A DNA stretch of 12,668 nucleotides, taken from contig JANBPK010000077.1 of assembly GCA_027579435.1 (NCBI GenBank), positions 1 to 12,668 of the forward strand. Direction: 5' to 3'. The DNA is from Candolleomyces eurysporus (Eukaryota; Basidiomycota; Agaricomycetes; Agaricales; Psathyrellaceae). The notes beneath the pieces were generated by a model that saw nothing but the letters and a program-made list of their open reading frames with translations, had not been told where the DNA came from and ran no database searches. Made by a program: the position numbers and the translations under genes. Shown here one piece after another: positions 1 through 7,555 of this stretch; within the stretch, counting starts at the first letter, position 1; every line of letters begins with the position of its first letter.

Positions 1-265
1 GCGGTTTGCGGAGGTAGGTGATTAGTCGTTGTCAAACGTTAATGAGTCCGTACAGCCCTTGAGATAGTCAGAATGAGGTGTATTGAAATATGAATTGACA
101 AGATCAGCGCGCTTGAGATGCCACCGTCTATTGAATTAGAACAGGACAGGATAATTGGTTTACGATACGAGGCAGCGCTCCTAGCAGTGACGTCAGATAT
201 CAGAAGTGTCGAAAAACCAGAAACAGATAGTCATCTACCTCGGATATGTGACCCTCTCCACCGAC
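1..265. other. Intergenic, 3' side of the DJ-1/PfpI gene
   Basis: No convincing coding region, RNA gene or repeat is visible. A 60-codon plus-strand open frame (118-300) overlaps the 3' end of the minus-strand gene in antisense and has no recognisable motif, so it is treated as chance. The stretch probably holds the 3' UTR of the gene ending at 266. Confidence 0.5.
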
Positions 266-955
266 TCAAGCGTCTGGTCCCGCAAATGGATCCCAACTAG
301 GATCGGAGTGCGGTTCATATTCCATGAAAGCTGATATCAGCGAAGCAACCTCGCTCCCGTATATCTCCCGTATGAACGCAAATATAGCATCGAGGCCCGC
401 ACTAACGCCAGAGGCTGTCCAGATATTCCCGTCGACCACCCATCTAGCACGTTTGACCCACTGAACCTGGGGCCTCAGCGCGGTAATTCGAGAGAACGCC
501 TTCTTGTTCGTGGTCGCCCTCCTTCCGTCCAAAAACCCTGTACGCGCAACCATTCCTGAGCCGGTACAGATGGTGAAAACGTATTGGACTTCTGGGGCCA
601 CCTTTCCAATGTAGGATAACGCAGCATCTATCGGCCCTCTGTTTCCAACACCTCCCGGCACGATCAAGACGTCAAATGTTGGGGCAGATTCGAACGTATG
701 CGTCGGAAGAATACGTTGAGAAAAGTCTGATCCTGGATGCTCGAATCCTTGCGGCGATTTGGTCGTGACCGGGTCCAAACTCTCTGCCAAAACGTAAAGC
801 TTGATAGGATACATGAATGATAGGACATTGAGCGCATCGATAGGCCCGAAGACGTCCAAGGCTTGGAAGCCATTATAGAGGACCAAACCGAAGGTCAGGG
901 GGACCTCCTCGTCAGGCCGGGCGGAGGCAGGGCGTTCTAGAATCGTTGTCGACAT
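266..955 (-). CDS. DJ-1/PfpI family protein (isonitrile hydratase-like)
   Basis: Single-exon frame of 229 residues, close to the usual ~230 for fungal members of the DJ-1/PfpI (class I glutamine amidotransferase-like) superfamily. Seen in order: an N-terminal beta strand leading into ALDVFGP (about residues 32-38, Asp34), the VPGG turn at 99-102, the nucleophile elbow FTICTGSG with the presumed catalytic Cys130, then LDGRRATTNK and VDGNIWTASGVSAGLD (174-189). All are hallmarks of the branch related to bacterial isonitrile hydratase, where an Asp and the elbow Cys do the chemistry. The true substrate is unknown, and many fungal members are only called DJ-1/PfpI. There is no signal peptide, so it is likely cytosolic. 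The frame is unbroken and no intron is needed. It starts back to back with the ATP-grasp fragment across a 271 bp spacer. It is the only intact gene in the window. Confidence 0.9.
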   Translation of the reverse strand: MSTTILERPASARPDEEVPLTFGLVLYNGFQALDVFGPIDALNVLSFMYPIKLYVLAESLDPVTTKSPQGFEHPGSDFSQRILPTHTFESAPTFDVLIVPGGVGNRGPIDAALSYIGKVAPEVQYVFTICTGSGMVARTGFLDGRRATTNKKAFSRITALRPQVQWVKRARWVVDGNIWTASGVSAGLDAIFAFIREIYGSEVASLISAFMEYEPHSDPSWDPFAGPDA

Positions 956-1226
956 GGTTGATCAAGAGACAGAGAGCACTCGGCGCGCAGCGCGCAGCAG
1001 CATTTGCTTATGAATGACTCATCCACACTGTTGATCCGGCTGTAATAGCGCCGTATCCACGGTAACTTTAGGTGTTCGTGCACACTCGTACATACCAGTT
1101 CCCACCCCAAACCAATTGGAGTGAGAGTGACTTGGGGACGACCCTTTGGCGATGACATCAAGGCTCATGACTATTGCTTCAAATGACGGTCGTTCCATAT
1201 CGACATAGCTTTGTCTCCCCTACGCC
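956..1226. promoter_or_regulatory. Divergent promoter region with palindromic CCAATTGG
   Basis: This 271 bp spacer separates the start codons of the DJ-1/PfpI gene (minus) and the ATP-grasp fragment (plus). The palindrome CCAATTGG at 1112-1119 presents a CCAAT box on both strands. GC-rich, partly repeated GCGCGCAG sequence lies at about 980-1000, close to the minus-strand start. Dual use of the CCAAT box is inferred from position only. Confidence 0.35.
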
Positions 1227-1579
1227 ATGCGAAGTCGACAACCACGAGCCGAGCACCCTTTCAATATTCTCTTGAGCAACGGTCGGTTCCCGGTATCTCT
1301 AGATCTTGCGAGGCAGTTCAGGTTAGCCGGGCATCGCGTTTATGTGGTCGGTGAGTAGTTCCCGATAGTCTGATTCTAATGGAAAACTGATTAGGAGAAG
1401 ACCCCATGCATTATCATGTTTGCAAGTTTTCGAAGGATGTTAAGCACTCGTACCGTGTCCCTGTTCCGCGAGAAAACCCAGATGGCTACGTGGAAGGGAT
1501 CATGCGAGCCATCCAAGACGCAAACATCGATATCGTCATCCCCATGCACGAGGAAATATTCTACCTCGCCGAGGCATCG
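1227..1579 (+). pseudogene. Truncated ATP-grasp-type gene, N-terminal part only
   Basis: Exon 1 (1227-1350) encodes RSRQPRAEHPFNILLSNGRF and continues to LDLARQFRLAGHRVYVV. A 50 nt intron (1351-1400, GTGAGT...AAG) gives a joined codon GAC, so exon 2 continues with DPMHYHVCKFS. It runs on through VPVP, GYVEGIMRAI, DIVIPMHEEIFYLAE. The Rossmann-like start (LLSNGRFPVSLDLARQ...AGHRVYVVD) and the IPMHEEIFYLA strand match the N-terminal lobe of fungal carbamoyl-phosphate-synthase-like ATP-grasp proteins, from memory of the family. Those proteins run several hundred residues and carry the ATP-binding and metal sites further on. Here the resemblance stops at about codon 97 (near 1575), and the frame ends at 1699 in unrelated Pro-rich sequence. 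The acceptor at 1400 was chosen because only it restores the VVDPM junction; alternatives at 1394 and 1397 keep frame but add residues. The gene is cut by rearrangement and should be non-functional. Confidence 0.65.
1351..1400 (+). other. Intron in the ATP-grasp fragment
   Basis: GTGAGT donor and AG acceptor, 50 nt, with a CTAAT-type branch candidate (1376-1380). Removing it joins the two halves of the VVDPMHYHV motif in frame (phase 1). Its length is typical of basidiomycete introns. Confidence 0.6.
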
Positions 1580-2053
1580 CAAACGAATCCTGAGCTTCCT
1601 CTCCACCCACCCGACAACACAGCATCTCCACCTCGGGTCTTGGCCCAGGTGTCGGTGTCGTCCCCGCACCTAGCCCAAATTCACGTTCTACCCTTCTAAA
1701 AACGCCCAAGACACCTTCATTTATCAAGGCTCTAAATCCGACTTGATGTCCGTCGCCACCGATGGCGATTTTGAGTCCACCACCGCCTCGCCTACCGAAT
1801 CGGTCGACAGCACCGCGCCTATGAGAGCTGCCGACAGGCGGTATCGATCTGTCGAGTCTCGAGCCCCCCCCGCCCGATTTCGAGGAGGACGAGTTGAAAC
1901 GGTGGCTCCCCAGTTCGTCGTCGATGGGTGGTATTGGCATGGGTCCGGCTCCTGGAGAGTTTCGTGCAAGGTCGAATGTCCTTGGTGGACAGAGGCCTCT
2001 CCTGGAATAACCCTATAGGCGTTCCCGCCTCATATGCTTGCTGCTATGCATAA

Positions 2054-2281
2054 GTGCGTGTCTTCCTCGTCTTCTTTCATTCCCCTTCCTCTTTCTTTTG
2101 TCGCTCTTCCTTTTTTCCCTCTCTTTCGTCCTGTTCTGTTTCTTCTCATCCCATCCCAGCCTCTTGCTTTTGGTCCGTTCCTTCGCGCCTTCTCTTTCTC
2201 CCTATTCTGCTCCTTCCTGCTCCCATCCCACCTTCTTCTTTCTCTATCGACTTGACACTGACAAGTCTCGATGGTATCTAG
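2054..2281 (+). other. Pyrimidine-rich tract, probable long intron
   Basis: The plus strand is almost pure C/T for about 200 nt (2060-2255). It ends in CTTGACACTGAC (branch-like) and TATCTAG at 2275-2281, after which Pro/Ser-type coding resumes. The best donor is GTGCGT at 2054, which is weak and preceded by an in-frame TAA, so the 5' boundary is uncertain. Long open frames reading through this tract in several frames are composition artefacts. Confidence 0.35.
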
Positions 2282-2839
2282 GACAATATCCGAATCCTGC
2301 TTGGACGTATCACCGTCGCCAACGCTCAACGGGACTCTGCCTCAACTGGGGCTTACTACACGTCCCCAAACCCCACTCCTTCCTCCTTCGGTGCCCCCAC
2401 ACCACAACAAATCCCCGTCGATCAGGCATCATACGAGCAGCCTCCCAGTACCGTCCACCCAAGTCGGTAGTCGACACACTCCTCCCAATTACCAACAACC
2501 CATCTACACAGATACTGGCTATTTGCGCAGCAGTCCCGAGAGTATGCACGCTGTCCCTCCGCACTACACTCCGCAGCACCACGCCTTCTGGTGTCCTCCA
2601 TGGCCAGCCGCAAACCCCGATGATGATGCAGCTTCGTCCAGGCACGGACACGAGGCTCGTCGTTCTTCACCACCCTCGTCCCCCACCACCAACAACATTC
2701 AAGCTACCACCAGCACTAGCACCATCAGTATCACGAGCAGCCGTACGCGTCGACGCAGCATCACCAGCCTCAGCAGCCTCCTATGCCCAGGCGGATGTCG
2801 GACGGGGATAGGCCGGTCGGCGGGGTGAGATACGAGCTG

Positions 2840-3043
2840 AACCGAGAACGCGAGCGTGAGTGAGAGAGGGACTGTGATCGCCACTGGGATCGTGAACGTG
2901 ACCGAGATCGAGAGCAGCGAGATAGGGATAGGGAACGCGAGTGGGACAGGGACAGGGAGTGGGATAGGGATCGCGAACGAGACCGTGACCGAGAGCAACG
3001 TGATAGGGAACGGGAGCAAGACCGCGCAGAGAGGGACGCTACG
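2840..3043 (+). repeat. Arg-Asp/Arg-Glu codon tract
   Basis: About 65 codons alternate Arg with Asp or Glu, with spaced Trp and Gln (units such as EWDRDRE and DREQRDRE), using mixed Arg codons CGA, CGC, CGT and AGG. The hexamer-like DNA repeat GAYAGG/GARCGN produces Ser-Arg-rich or Pro-Val-Leu-rich open frames on the minus strand that are shadows. RD/RE tracts of this kind occur in nuclear RNA-processing and other disordered proteins. A stop codon (TGA, 2861-2863) interrupts it. Confidence 0.75.
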
Positions 3044-3299
3044 ATGGGCCAGAAGTACACACCCTACCCCGAACCACATCAGAGTCTATCGGACGGGGAC
3101 CAAAACATGCCTCCTCATAACTTGCGCGACCCAAGTTCATCGTCGTCGTCGCAGTACAGGCAAGAACCGCAGCAGGCGTATGGTGGCGGTTATTCGATGA
3201 GCAAGGAGCGGAACGGAACGGGAGGTGGAACGATAATTTGATCTGTCCGTCGCCTGTGTTACTGGCGTAGAAGAGGAAGCGGTGGTTCAACCGGAGAGG

Positions 3300-3372
3300 G
3301 TACGTTCTTCCTTGCTTGTCTCTTCTGTCATGAGTCGCTAACTTGTTGTCATCTTTTCGTACTCATTCCTAG
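3300..3372 (+). other. Intron before the last exon of the low-complexity gene
   Basis: GTACGT donor at 3300 and ATTCCTAG acceptor ending 3372, 73 nt, with a GCTAAC branch-like site near 3340. The splice joins a phase-2 codon into GDQLWTNDGPFRPAPP. Upstream of the donor, the frame that fits holds a TAG, another sign of decay. Confidence 0.5.
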
Positions 3373-3513
3373 TGACCAACTCTGGACTAACGATGGCCCC
3401 TTCCGTCCTGCGCCCCCGGACCAACAATACCCGGCCGATTTGGACGACTATCCCGAGCATGGAGAAGGCTGGCAGAATCAAGATGGAGTGAGGATTGATA
3501 TGGAGCATAGGAG

Positions 3514-3612
3514 GGTCCCGAAGGTCCCGAGGAGGTCGGCGTTGAAGCAGGAGACCTCGTCCCCTTTGTCGAGGTGATTTAACACCAAACACACGTCAAC
3601 GTGAAGATGTGG
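3514..3612 (+). repeat. 3' end of the low-complexity gene, copied at 7362-7460
   Basis: This stretch spans the last ~20 codons, the TGA stop (3575-3577) and the start of the 3' UTR. It aligns without large gaps to 7362-7460 at roughly three quarters identity by eye, including GGTCCC.AAGGT, GTTGAAGCA.GAGA and GAGGTGAT.TAACAC. This is the CpG-rich member of the pair. Six of its eight CpGs are TpG or CpA in the other copy. Confidence 0.7.
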
Positions 3613-4690
3613 CTCTAGGCTATCGTTCGTTCGGTTCATATATCTAACTTATTTGTTTTCGTTTCATTTGCGTTTTTACTCTTGTCTTTCTTTTCTGTTA
3701 CGCCCGTTTGATATGGCCTTTGTTGACTATCTTCTTTCGTCGGTCGTCTGTGACGAGTACCTTTTATGCTTTCTGGCTTCCACTTGGGCTCACCTCTCGC
3801 TCTCTCTCATTACTTCGCTGTCGTTACTCCATCACCTCATTTATGGTCTCGGTGATTAATTTTCGCACTTGGGCTAGCGGGCCGCACTGCGTGCAGCAAC
3901 ACGAGGGTTTACGTTTCTGCAGCCGTAGATGTGTTTGTATTCATGGCTGTTGGAAGCATGGATACATTTTCATATATGAGGCATAGTAGCATTTTACTCT
4001 TGCAACTTTTGATCCACTCTGTATTCTCATTTGTCATCATAGTCTTGCGGTCCTTAAGAGTCATGCGTGTGGTGTCGAAAAGTCCTGTCCACAGACGATC
4101 CGTCACCTGCAGGATGGAGGTCCTTCATATTCCCTTCCCCTCTTATGCCGATGAGGACCCCGGCAAGTTACGTCGAACGTATGACGCCCAGAAATGTGTA
4201 TGGCAACTTGCAAATGGGGTGTTCTGCAGAAAGGAAACATCACAGTCAGGATTGAGGGAGCATGATCAGTATGGCAGATGTAGAACGTCGAATAATTAGC
4301 AGTGTGTGTTTTTGGGGTGGAACTACAATACAATAAGTCTTAATGTAGAAACAGTAATGGGAGCTGAAAAGAAAGATTGGAGAAAATCAAGAAACGATAT
4401 GATATCAAGGCAAGACGTAAGATAAGAGAGGGACGTGCGGGAAACGCCTGAGGGCGGGAATTTGCGCCCATCCCGCCTCTGTCCGCCGCAACAGGAACGC
4501 ATCATTACATCGTGGGAAATTGACTGGAAAGCGTATGACCCAATCAGGCAAAAAAAGCGATGAGCGCCGCAGCGCAACAAGGTCGCATCAAAGTCACGTG
4601 GTAAGCTTTCCCACAATTTCGTTGCAGCCTAGGTTCGACTAAAAACGATTGCTTACATCTGTAAACCCTCGTAACCTACTTACTGTCTTT
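3578..4690. other. Gene-poor stretch, contains a small unassigned open frame
   Basis: 3578-3820 is T-rich and fits a 3' UTR or terminator region of the preceding gene. A plus-strand frame 4114-4299 (61 codons from ATG, open back to 3931) reads MEVLHIPFPSYADEDPGKLR and later CVWQLANGVFCRKE. Its composition is protein-like, but no family is recognised. It could be an exon remnant or chance. 4440-4620 is GC-richer, with CCAAT at 4540-4544 and an E-box CACGTG at 4595-4600, so it may be a relic promoter. Nothing else is supported. Confidence 0.3.
3818..3864 (+). repeat. Direct repeat, copy 1
   Basis: Positions 3825-3864 are identical over 40 bp to 4690-4729 (core TTTATGGTCTCGGTGATTAA). The match extends about 7 bp upstream with one mismatch. 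With its partner it brackets an 865 bp unit. Confidence 0.85.
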
Positions 4691-4729
4691 ACTCCATCAC
4701 CTCATTTATGGTCTCGGTGATTAATTTTC
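4683..4729 (+). repeat. Direct repeat, copy 2
   Basis: Second copy of the 40 bp direct repeat, in the same orientation. It is itself flanked by a 16 bp direct repeat, ACCTACTTACTGTCTT, at 4674-4689 and 4732-4747. This suggests local duplication or repair slippage on top of the larger event. Confidence 0.85.
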
Positions 4730-5233
4730 ACACCTACTTACTGTCTTGTGCTTACACCTGCCTATATCCATCCCCTACAGCATCCATACCACACCACCCC
4801 GTCACATCAATATATGCACTCCTTTATAATTGCCTTCTTCATCTCCTGCTTTGCGAATTAATCAAGGGTGGCCGCCTTCTATTCTTTCCTGCTCCCTGCA
4901 ATCCCCAATGTCAATTTCTCTTGTTGCATTTCTTGAATTTTTGTTTTAATCCTCTTTATCTTCCATGTCTTTTAGGATGAGCATGGTGTATCCTCTATCA
5001 TAAACACATTGGGTCAGTGCAATTAGAGAAAGTGATAGACATATCTTGTTGTGTAGCTTTACACCTCTGAGCCAACACCACACAGTTGAACACAAAGCAC
5101 ATCATCAGGTGTCCAGGGAACACACCTGTGGCAGTGAGGAGAATGGGGAATGGGGACCAGCAACACCCCAAAAAGGCCTTTTGATACGCTGCTCAATAGC
5201 TCACTACACACAATGTCAGAAAAGTCCAAACAG
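4730..5233. other. Non-coding stretch, leader- or intron-like
   Basis: 4730-4975 is pyrimidine- and A/T-rich on the plus strand and ends in GTCTTTTAG (4968-4976), which resembles a fungal intron acceptor. No following exon is recognisable, and 4990-5233 has no clear coding. CpG is nearly absent after 4990, in contrast to 1-3600. Confidence 0.3.
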
Positions 5234-5514
5234 TGATATGACCGTGTTTGCCTTTTCATGAATTTTAAATACCCAAAATATTGAATACTCATTCATAATT
5301 CAATACACAGTTGTGTCTGTATAATCTTGACACTGGGAAACCCTCCCAGATTTAAGGTAACTTGTGTGGTGTGAAGGATAACAGAAGAGTTTACTACTCT
5401 TGGGTTCATGAGAGTTGGAGTCTACTTGAGGACTGCCAACTTATAGGTGTGCCTGCCATATACCCAAGACTAGGGTTTAGTATGTTAGCCAGTTGGTGCT
5501 GCTTTAGATCAAAC
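5234..5514 (+). repeat. Repeat copy A, inverted relative to 8543-8816
   Basis: Reads TGATATGACCGTGTTTGCC... to ...GCTTTAGATCAAAC. It aligns end to end with the reverse complement of 8543-8816 (TGATACGACTGTGTTCGC... to ...GCTTCAGATCAAAC). Long shared words include GGAGTCTACT, GGACTGCCAACTTA and TAGGGTTTAGTA. Differences are dominated by C/T and G/A. Element type is unknown: terminal inverted repeat, LTR or other. Confidence 0.85.
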
Positions 5515-5734
5515 TTGTGTTGTGGGCCATTGCTGAGGCACGGCAGTATGAGTCTTTACACCTTTTTTTATTTATTTATTTATTTTGATTTTTCATTGAT
5601 GGTAACTGCTATTATTGTTGTAATATTTTCTTGCTATTGTCCTGTGCATTAGCTGCTGATTTTACACAGGATGAGAATACCCTACAAGAATGTTGGATCA
5701 ATTGTATGAATTGTAAGGCCGTGTGCTATGTGGT

Positions 5735-7001
5735 TTATACATGCTGGGCATAAACTACACAGTGCAACAACTTTCCATGAGCACTTTTCAGCCATGAGTG
5801 GCTGCTATTTCCATTCAAATGACCTTCTAGCTTGCACTCCCTTCCTCTTACAGCACCATCATTGTACCAGACCTGGCCTTGAGAATCAACTACCCTTGAC
5901 ACAAAGTGATTAGAGCCATGATATATCAGACCTTTGAGCAAGTACGGCTTGCTTGCAGTTTGTGAGTTTATTCGAAGTGTGAGATTGGGCATGATATGTT
6001 TATCCACCAGTTCAAACAGCAAAATGCTGGGCATATCACTTGTGGCCTGCATTTCTCTTTCAAGCAGTCCAAGCTCAGGACAATGATGGCAGGGGAATTC
6101 AGCAGCTGAGGGTACCACATAAAGTACATGACCAATTGTGAGTTCACTTCCAAATTGCAGCTTGCGAGGTGAGTTTGCTCCACCTACAGTAGTAAATGTA
6201 TAAAGTTTCCACTGTGAGTTCTGAGATAGTGAATCCAGCCTGAAATTACATTGCCTGCACTTGAGAATGGGTTGCCCAATATACCTGCCATTAAACAGTG
6301 CTGCTGCAAGATCATGGATGGAAATAAAAGAATGCCCCATTGGAAATCTGTTAGAATCAGCAGCATGCAAAGTGGCTCTTAGCTGGTCCCTTGCTATCTC
6401 TAGGGTAATGTATTTGCTCTTTTATGCATTGAAGCCTTGTACAAGGATCTTCATGCTGTCACCATATGCTGATAGGGACTCTGACCAGAAAGCAGTATTA
6501 GATGACCAGATTGAGTGCAGTACTGTGAGCAATGAATCATAGGCACAACTATAGTTAACATGATCCCATTGAAGGCCCACAAGGCCAGACACAATGGTAT
6601 CATATGAGGATAGATTGTTTATATGTGACATCTTTGGCTTTTTTGCAGACCTTGGGTCACATATACTGTCTGATGCCATGTCTTGAACCTTTTGATGACC
6701 CAACAATTCAGATTTGCTGTCTTGGACAGCACTACAGCTGGAACTTGTACTCGCTTCAGCAACTGGTGCCAAAAAGGGCAAATTTTGTCTGGTCTTGGCC
6801 CTTGATTTGCTTTTGGCTGCTTTCTCAGCTGCTTTGAGTTTCTCAAGCCTGAGGCATCTCAAATACACAAGTACTCATTGTAGCAGCAAGTGACTTGTCA
6901 CCAACTGACAAAGCATAGAGTGCAGGTTGCATCAAACCATGAAGCTTGACAACCCAATGAGCTACGACATGAACACTAAAACTGGCTCCAGGAAAGCTAG
7001 A
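5735..7001 (-). pseudogene. Ubiquitin-specific-protease-like cysteine peptidase, transposon-associated, broken
   Basis: Three blocks on the minus strand. Block 1 (7001-6843) encodes SVHVVAHWVVKLHGLMQPAL then ALSVGDKSLAATMSTCVFEM. After a one-base frameshift near 6850, block 2 (6868-6422) has a Lys/Ala-rich segment (LEKLKAAEKAAKSKSRAK), LPFLAPV, then the Cys box GLQWDHVNYSCAYDSLL, with presumed nucleophile Cys at 6545-6547. Block 3, same frame after a single TAA (6422-6424), has a zinc-ribbon pattern CRQC...CHHC (about 56 residues apart) and the His box GLIYHGSNHFVSRVV followed by WYNDGA; it ends at 5735. Order Cys box, CxxC/CxxC, His box, Asn/Asp is the USP (peptidase C19) layout, so an ancestral deubiquitinase-like activity is likely. 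Similar proteins accompany Helitrons in agaricomycetes, from memory. A CTAG acceptor-like site at 6997 may mark an exon start. The N-terminus probably lies at 8817-8954. Non-functional as read. Confidence 0.7.
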
Positions 7002-7130
7002 TTACTGACTAGGCCCAGAATCAGGGCACCATCGGCAGTGCTGGAGCGGGAAGGCTGTGTAGACAGGATGGCAGTGCTAAAGTGTGGCAGATAAGGGAGC
7101 CGGCGGGGAAATAAACCCTATGTGGAGAGA

Positions 7131-7163
7131 TATCAGTACTGCTAGCCAAAAATAGTACTGATA
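7131..7163. repeat. Perfect 10 bp hairpin
   Basis: TATCAGTACT (7131-7140) and its exact complement AGTACTGATA (7154-7163) around a 13 nt loop containing GCTAGC. It lies ~125 bp upstream of the peptidase fragment's first block. Helitron 3' ends carry a hairpin followed shortly by CTRR. CTAG is present only inside the loop here, so it is not called a terminus. Confidence 0.6.
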
Positions 7164-7286
7164 CACCAAGGCCAGAGTGCTGGGTCAGACATCAGTGTGA
7201 ATGGGCATGGACAGACACTTGGCATTCTTGGCATTGGGTCCCCCCATGAGAAAAAAACAATCTTTACTAAATTTAAAGACTCATAA

Positions 7287-7360
7287 TGGCCTACCTTGCA
7301 GCTGAACAACCCGGTTTCACCACTAGGCAATAGAGGTTTCCTAAGCTTTCATGGTACCCT
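7287..7360 (+). repeat. Repeat copy C, continuation of copy A
   Basis: GCCTACCTTGCAGCTGAA... through ...GCAATAGAGG, TTTCCTA and GGTACC matches the reverse complement of 8461-8542 and starts exactly where A stops in that copy. It ends at the junction with the gene-fragment copy at 7362. Confidence 0.75.
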
Positions 7361-7361
7361 G

Positions 7362-7460
7362 GGTCCCAAAGGTGCTAAAGAGGTCAGTGTTGAAGCAAGA
7401 GAGGTCTCTGACTTTTTTGAGGTGATCTAACACTAAAAACACATCAATGTGCAAGTGTCA
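7362..7460 (+). pseudogene. Decayed copy of the 3' end of the low-complexity gene
   Basis: Matches 3514-3612 (last codons, stop and 3' UTR start) with many C-to-T and G-to-A differences. The coding frame is ruined. It follows repeat part C directly. Either a captured gene fragment or the remnant of a second copy of that gene. Confidence 0.65.
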
Positions 7461-7555
7461 GATAAATCAGGCCTGCCCACAGCCTTGTAGGCATCTTTGG
7501 CCAATTCTAAGAACATATCGTCAACAAACTGCTGAAGTGATCTAGTACGGTGAGA
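7433..7555 (-). pseudogene. Short coding-like fragment, unidentified
   Basis: Minus-strand frame of about 40 codons between stops. It reads SHRTRSLQQFVDDMFLELAK and then DAYKAVGRPDLSDT before a stop inside the neighbouring repeat. The amphipathic, charged composition looks like real protein, possibly a histone-fold-like helix pair, but that is too little to name a family. It may be an exon piece carried with the gene-fragment copy, or part of the missing middle of the peptidase gene. Confidence 0.25.

Larger units (their letters stand above)
1593..3577 (+). pseudogene. Decayed gene for a disordered Pro/Ser/Gln/His-rich, Arg-Asp/Glu-rich protein
   Basis: Consecutive coding-like blocks sit in changing frames on the plus strand. 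(a) 1593-1745: SISTSGLGPG... then TLLKTPKTPSFIKALNPT. (b) 1825-2010: LEPPPPDFEEDELKRWL then MGGIGMGPAPGEFRARS. (c) A C/T-rich likely intron, 2054-2281. (d) 2282-2470: DNIRILLGRITVANAQRD then YYTSPNPTPSSFG. (e) About 2463-2680, frame shifted: SRHTPPNYQQPIYTDTGY. (f) 2684-3241, shifted again: Gln/His-rich, QQPPMPRRMSDGDRPVGG, the Arg-Asp/Arg-Glu tract, then MGQKYTPYPEPHQSLSDGD. (g) Intron 3300-3372 and a clean last exon 3373-3577 with LWTNDGPFRPAPPDQQYPAD and RRVPKVPRRSALKQE, stop TGA. In-frame stops at about 2714 (CAC TAG CAC in a Gln/His run) and 2861 (GAG TGA GAG in the Arg run) are each one C-to-T or G-to-A change from sense. No DNA-binding or enzymatic domain is recognised; a nuclear regulatory protein is a guess. 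The 5' end is lost at the junction with the ATP-grasp piece. Confidence 0.5.
5515..7286 (-). mobile_element. Inserted segment carrying the peptidase-like gene
   Basis: These 1.77 kb separate repeat parts A and C, which are directly adjacent in the intact copy at 8461-8816, so the segment behaves as an insertion in that repeat (or A and C were parted by rearrangement). A 12 bp inverted repeat, TATGAGTCTTTA at 5547-5558 and its complement at 7274-7285, lies near both ends. No target-site duplication was found. CpG is nearly absent. Confidence 0.45.

Noticed and set aside
2038..2811. 257-codon plus-strand open frame
   Set aside because: It reads through the pyrimidine-rich tract and then a shifted frame. 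Composition (Leu/Phe/Ser, then mixed) is an artefact of C/T-rich DNA, and better coding blocks lie in other frames.
2840..3043. Possible CRISPR-like or minisatellite array
   Set aside because: The periodicity follows codons for Arg-Asp/Glu; there are no uniform repeats with unique spacers, and the genome is fungal.
2699..3079. Minus-strand open frames rich in Ser-Arg or Pro-Val-Leu (SR-protein or repeat-membrane protein look)
   Set aside because: They are antisense shadows of the Arg-Asp/Arg-Glu codon tract on the plus strand.
4323..4616. 97-codon minus-strand open frame
   Set aside because: No motif, no supporting context, and overlaps promoter-like GC-rich sequence.
7433..7555. Naming the minus-strand fragment as a CENP-T-like histone fold
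   Set aside because: The spacing of conserved residues does not fit and only ~35 residues exist.
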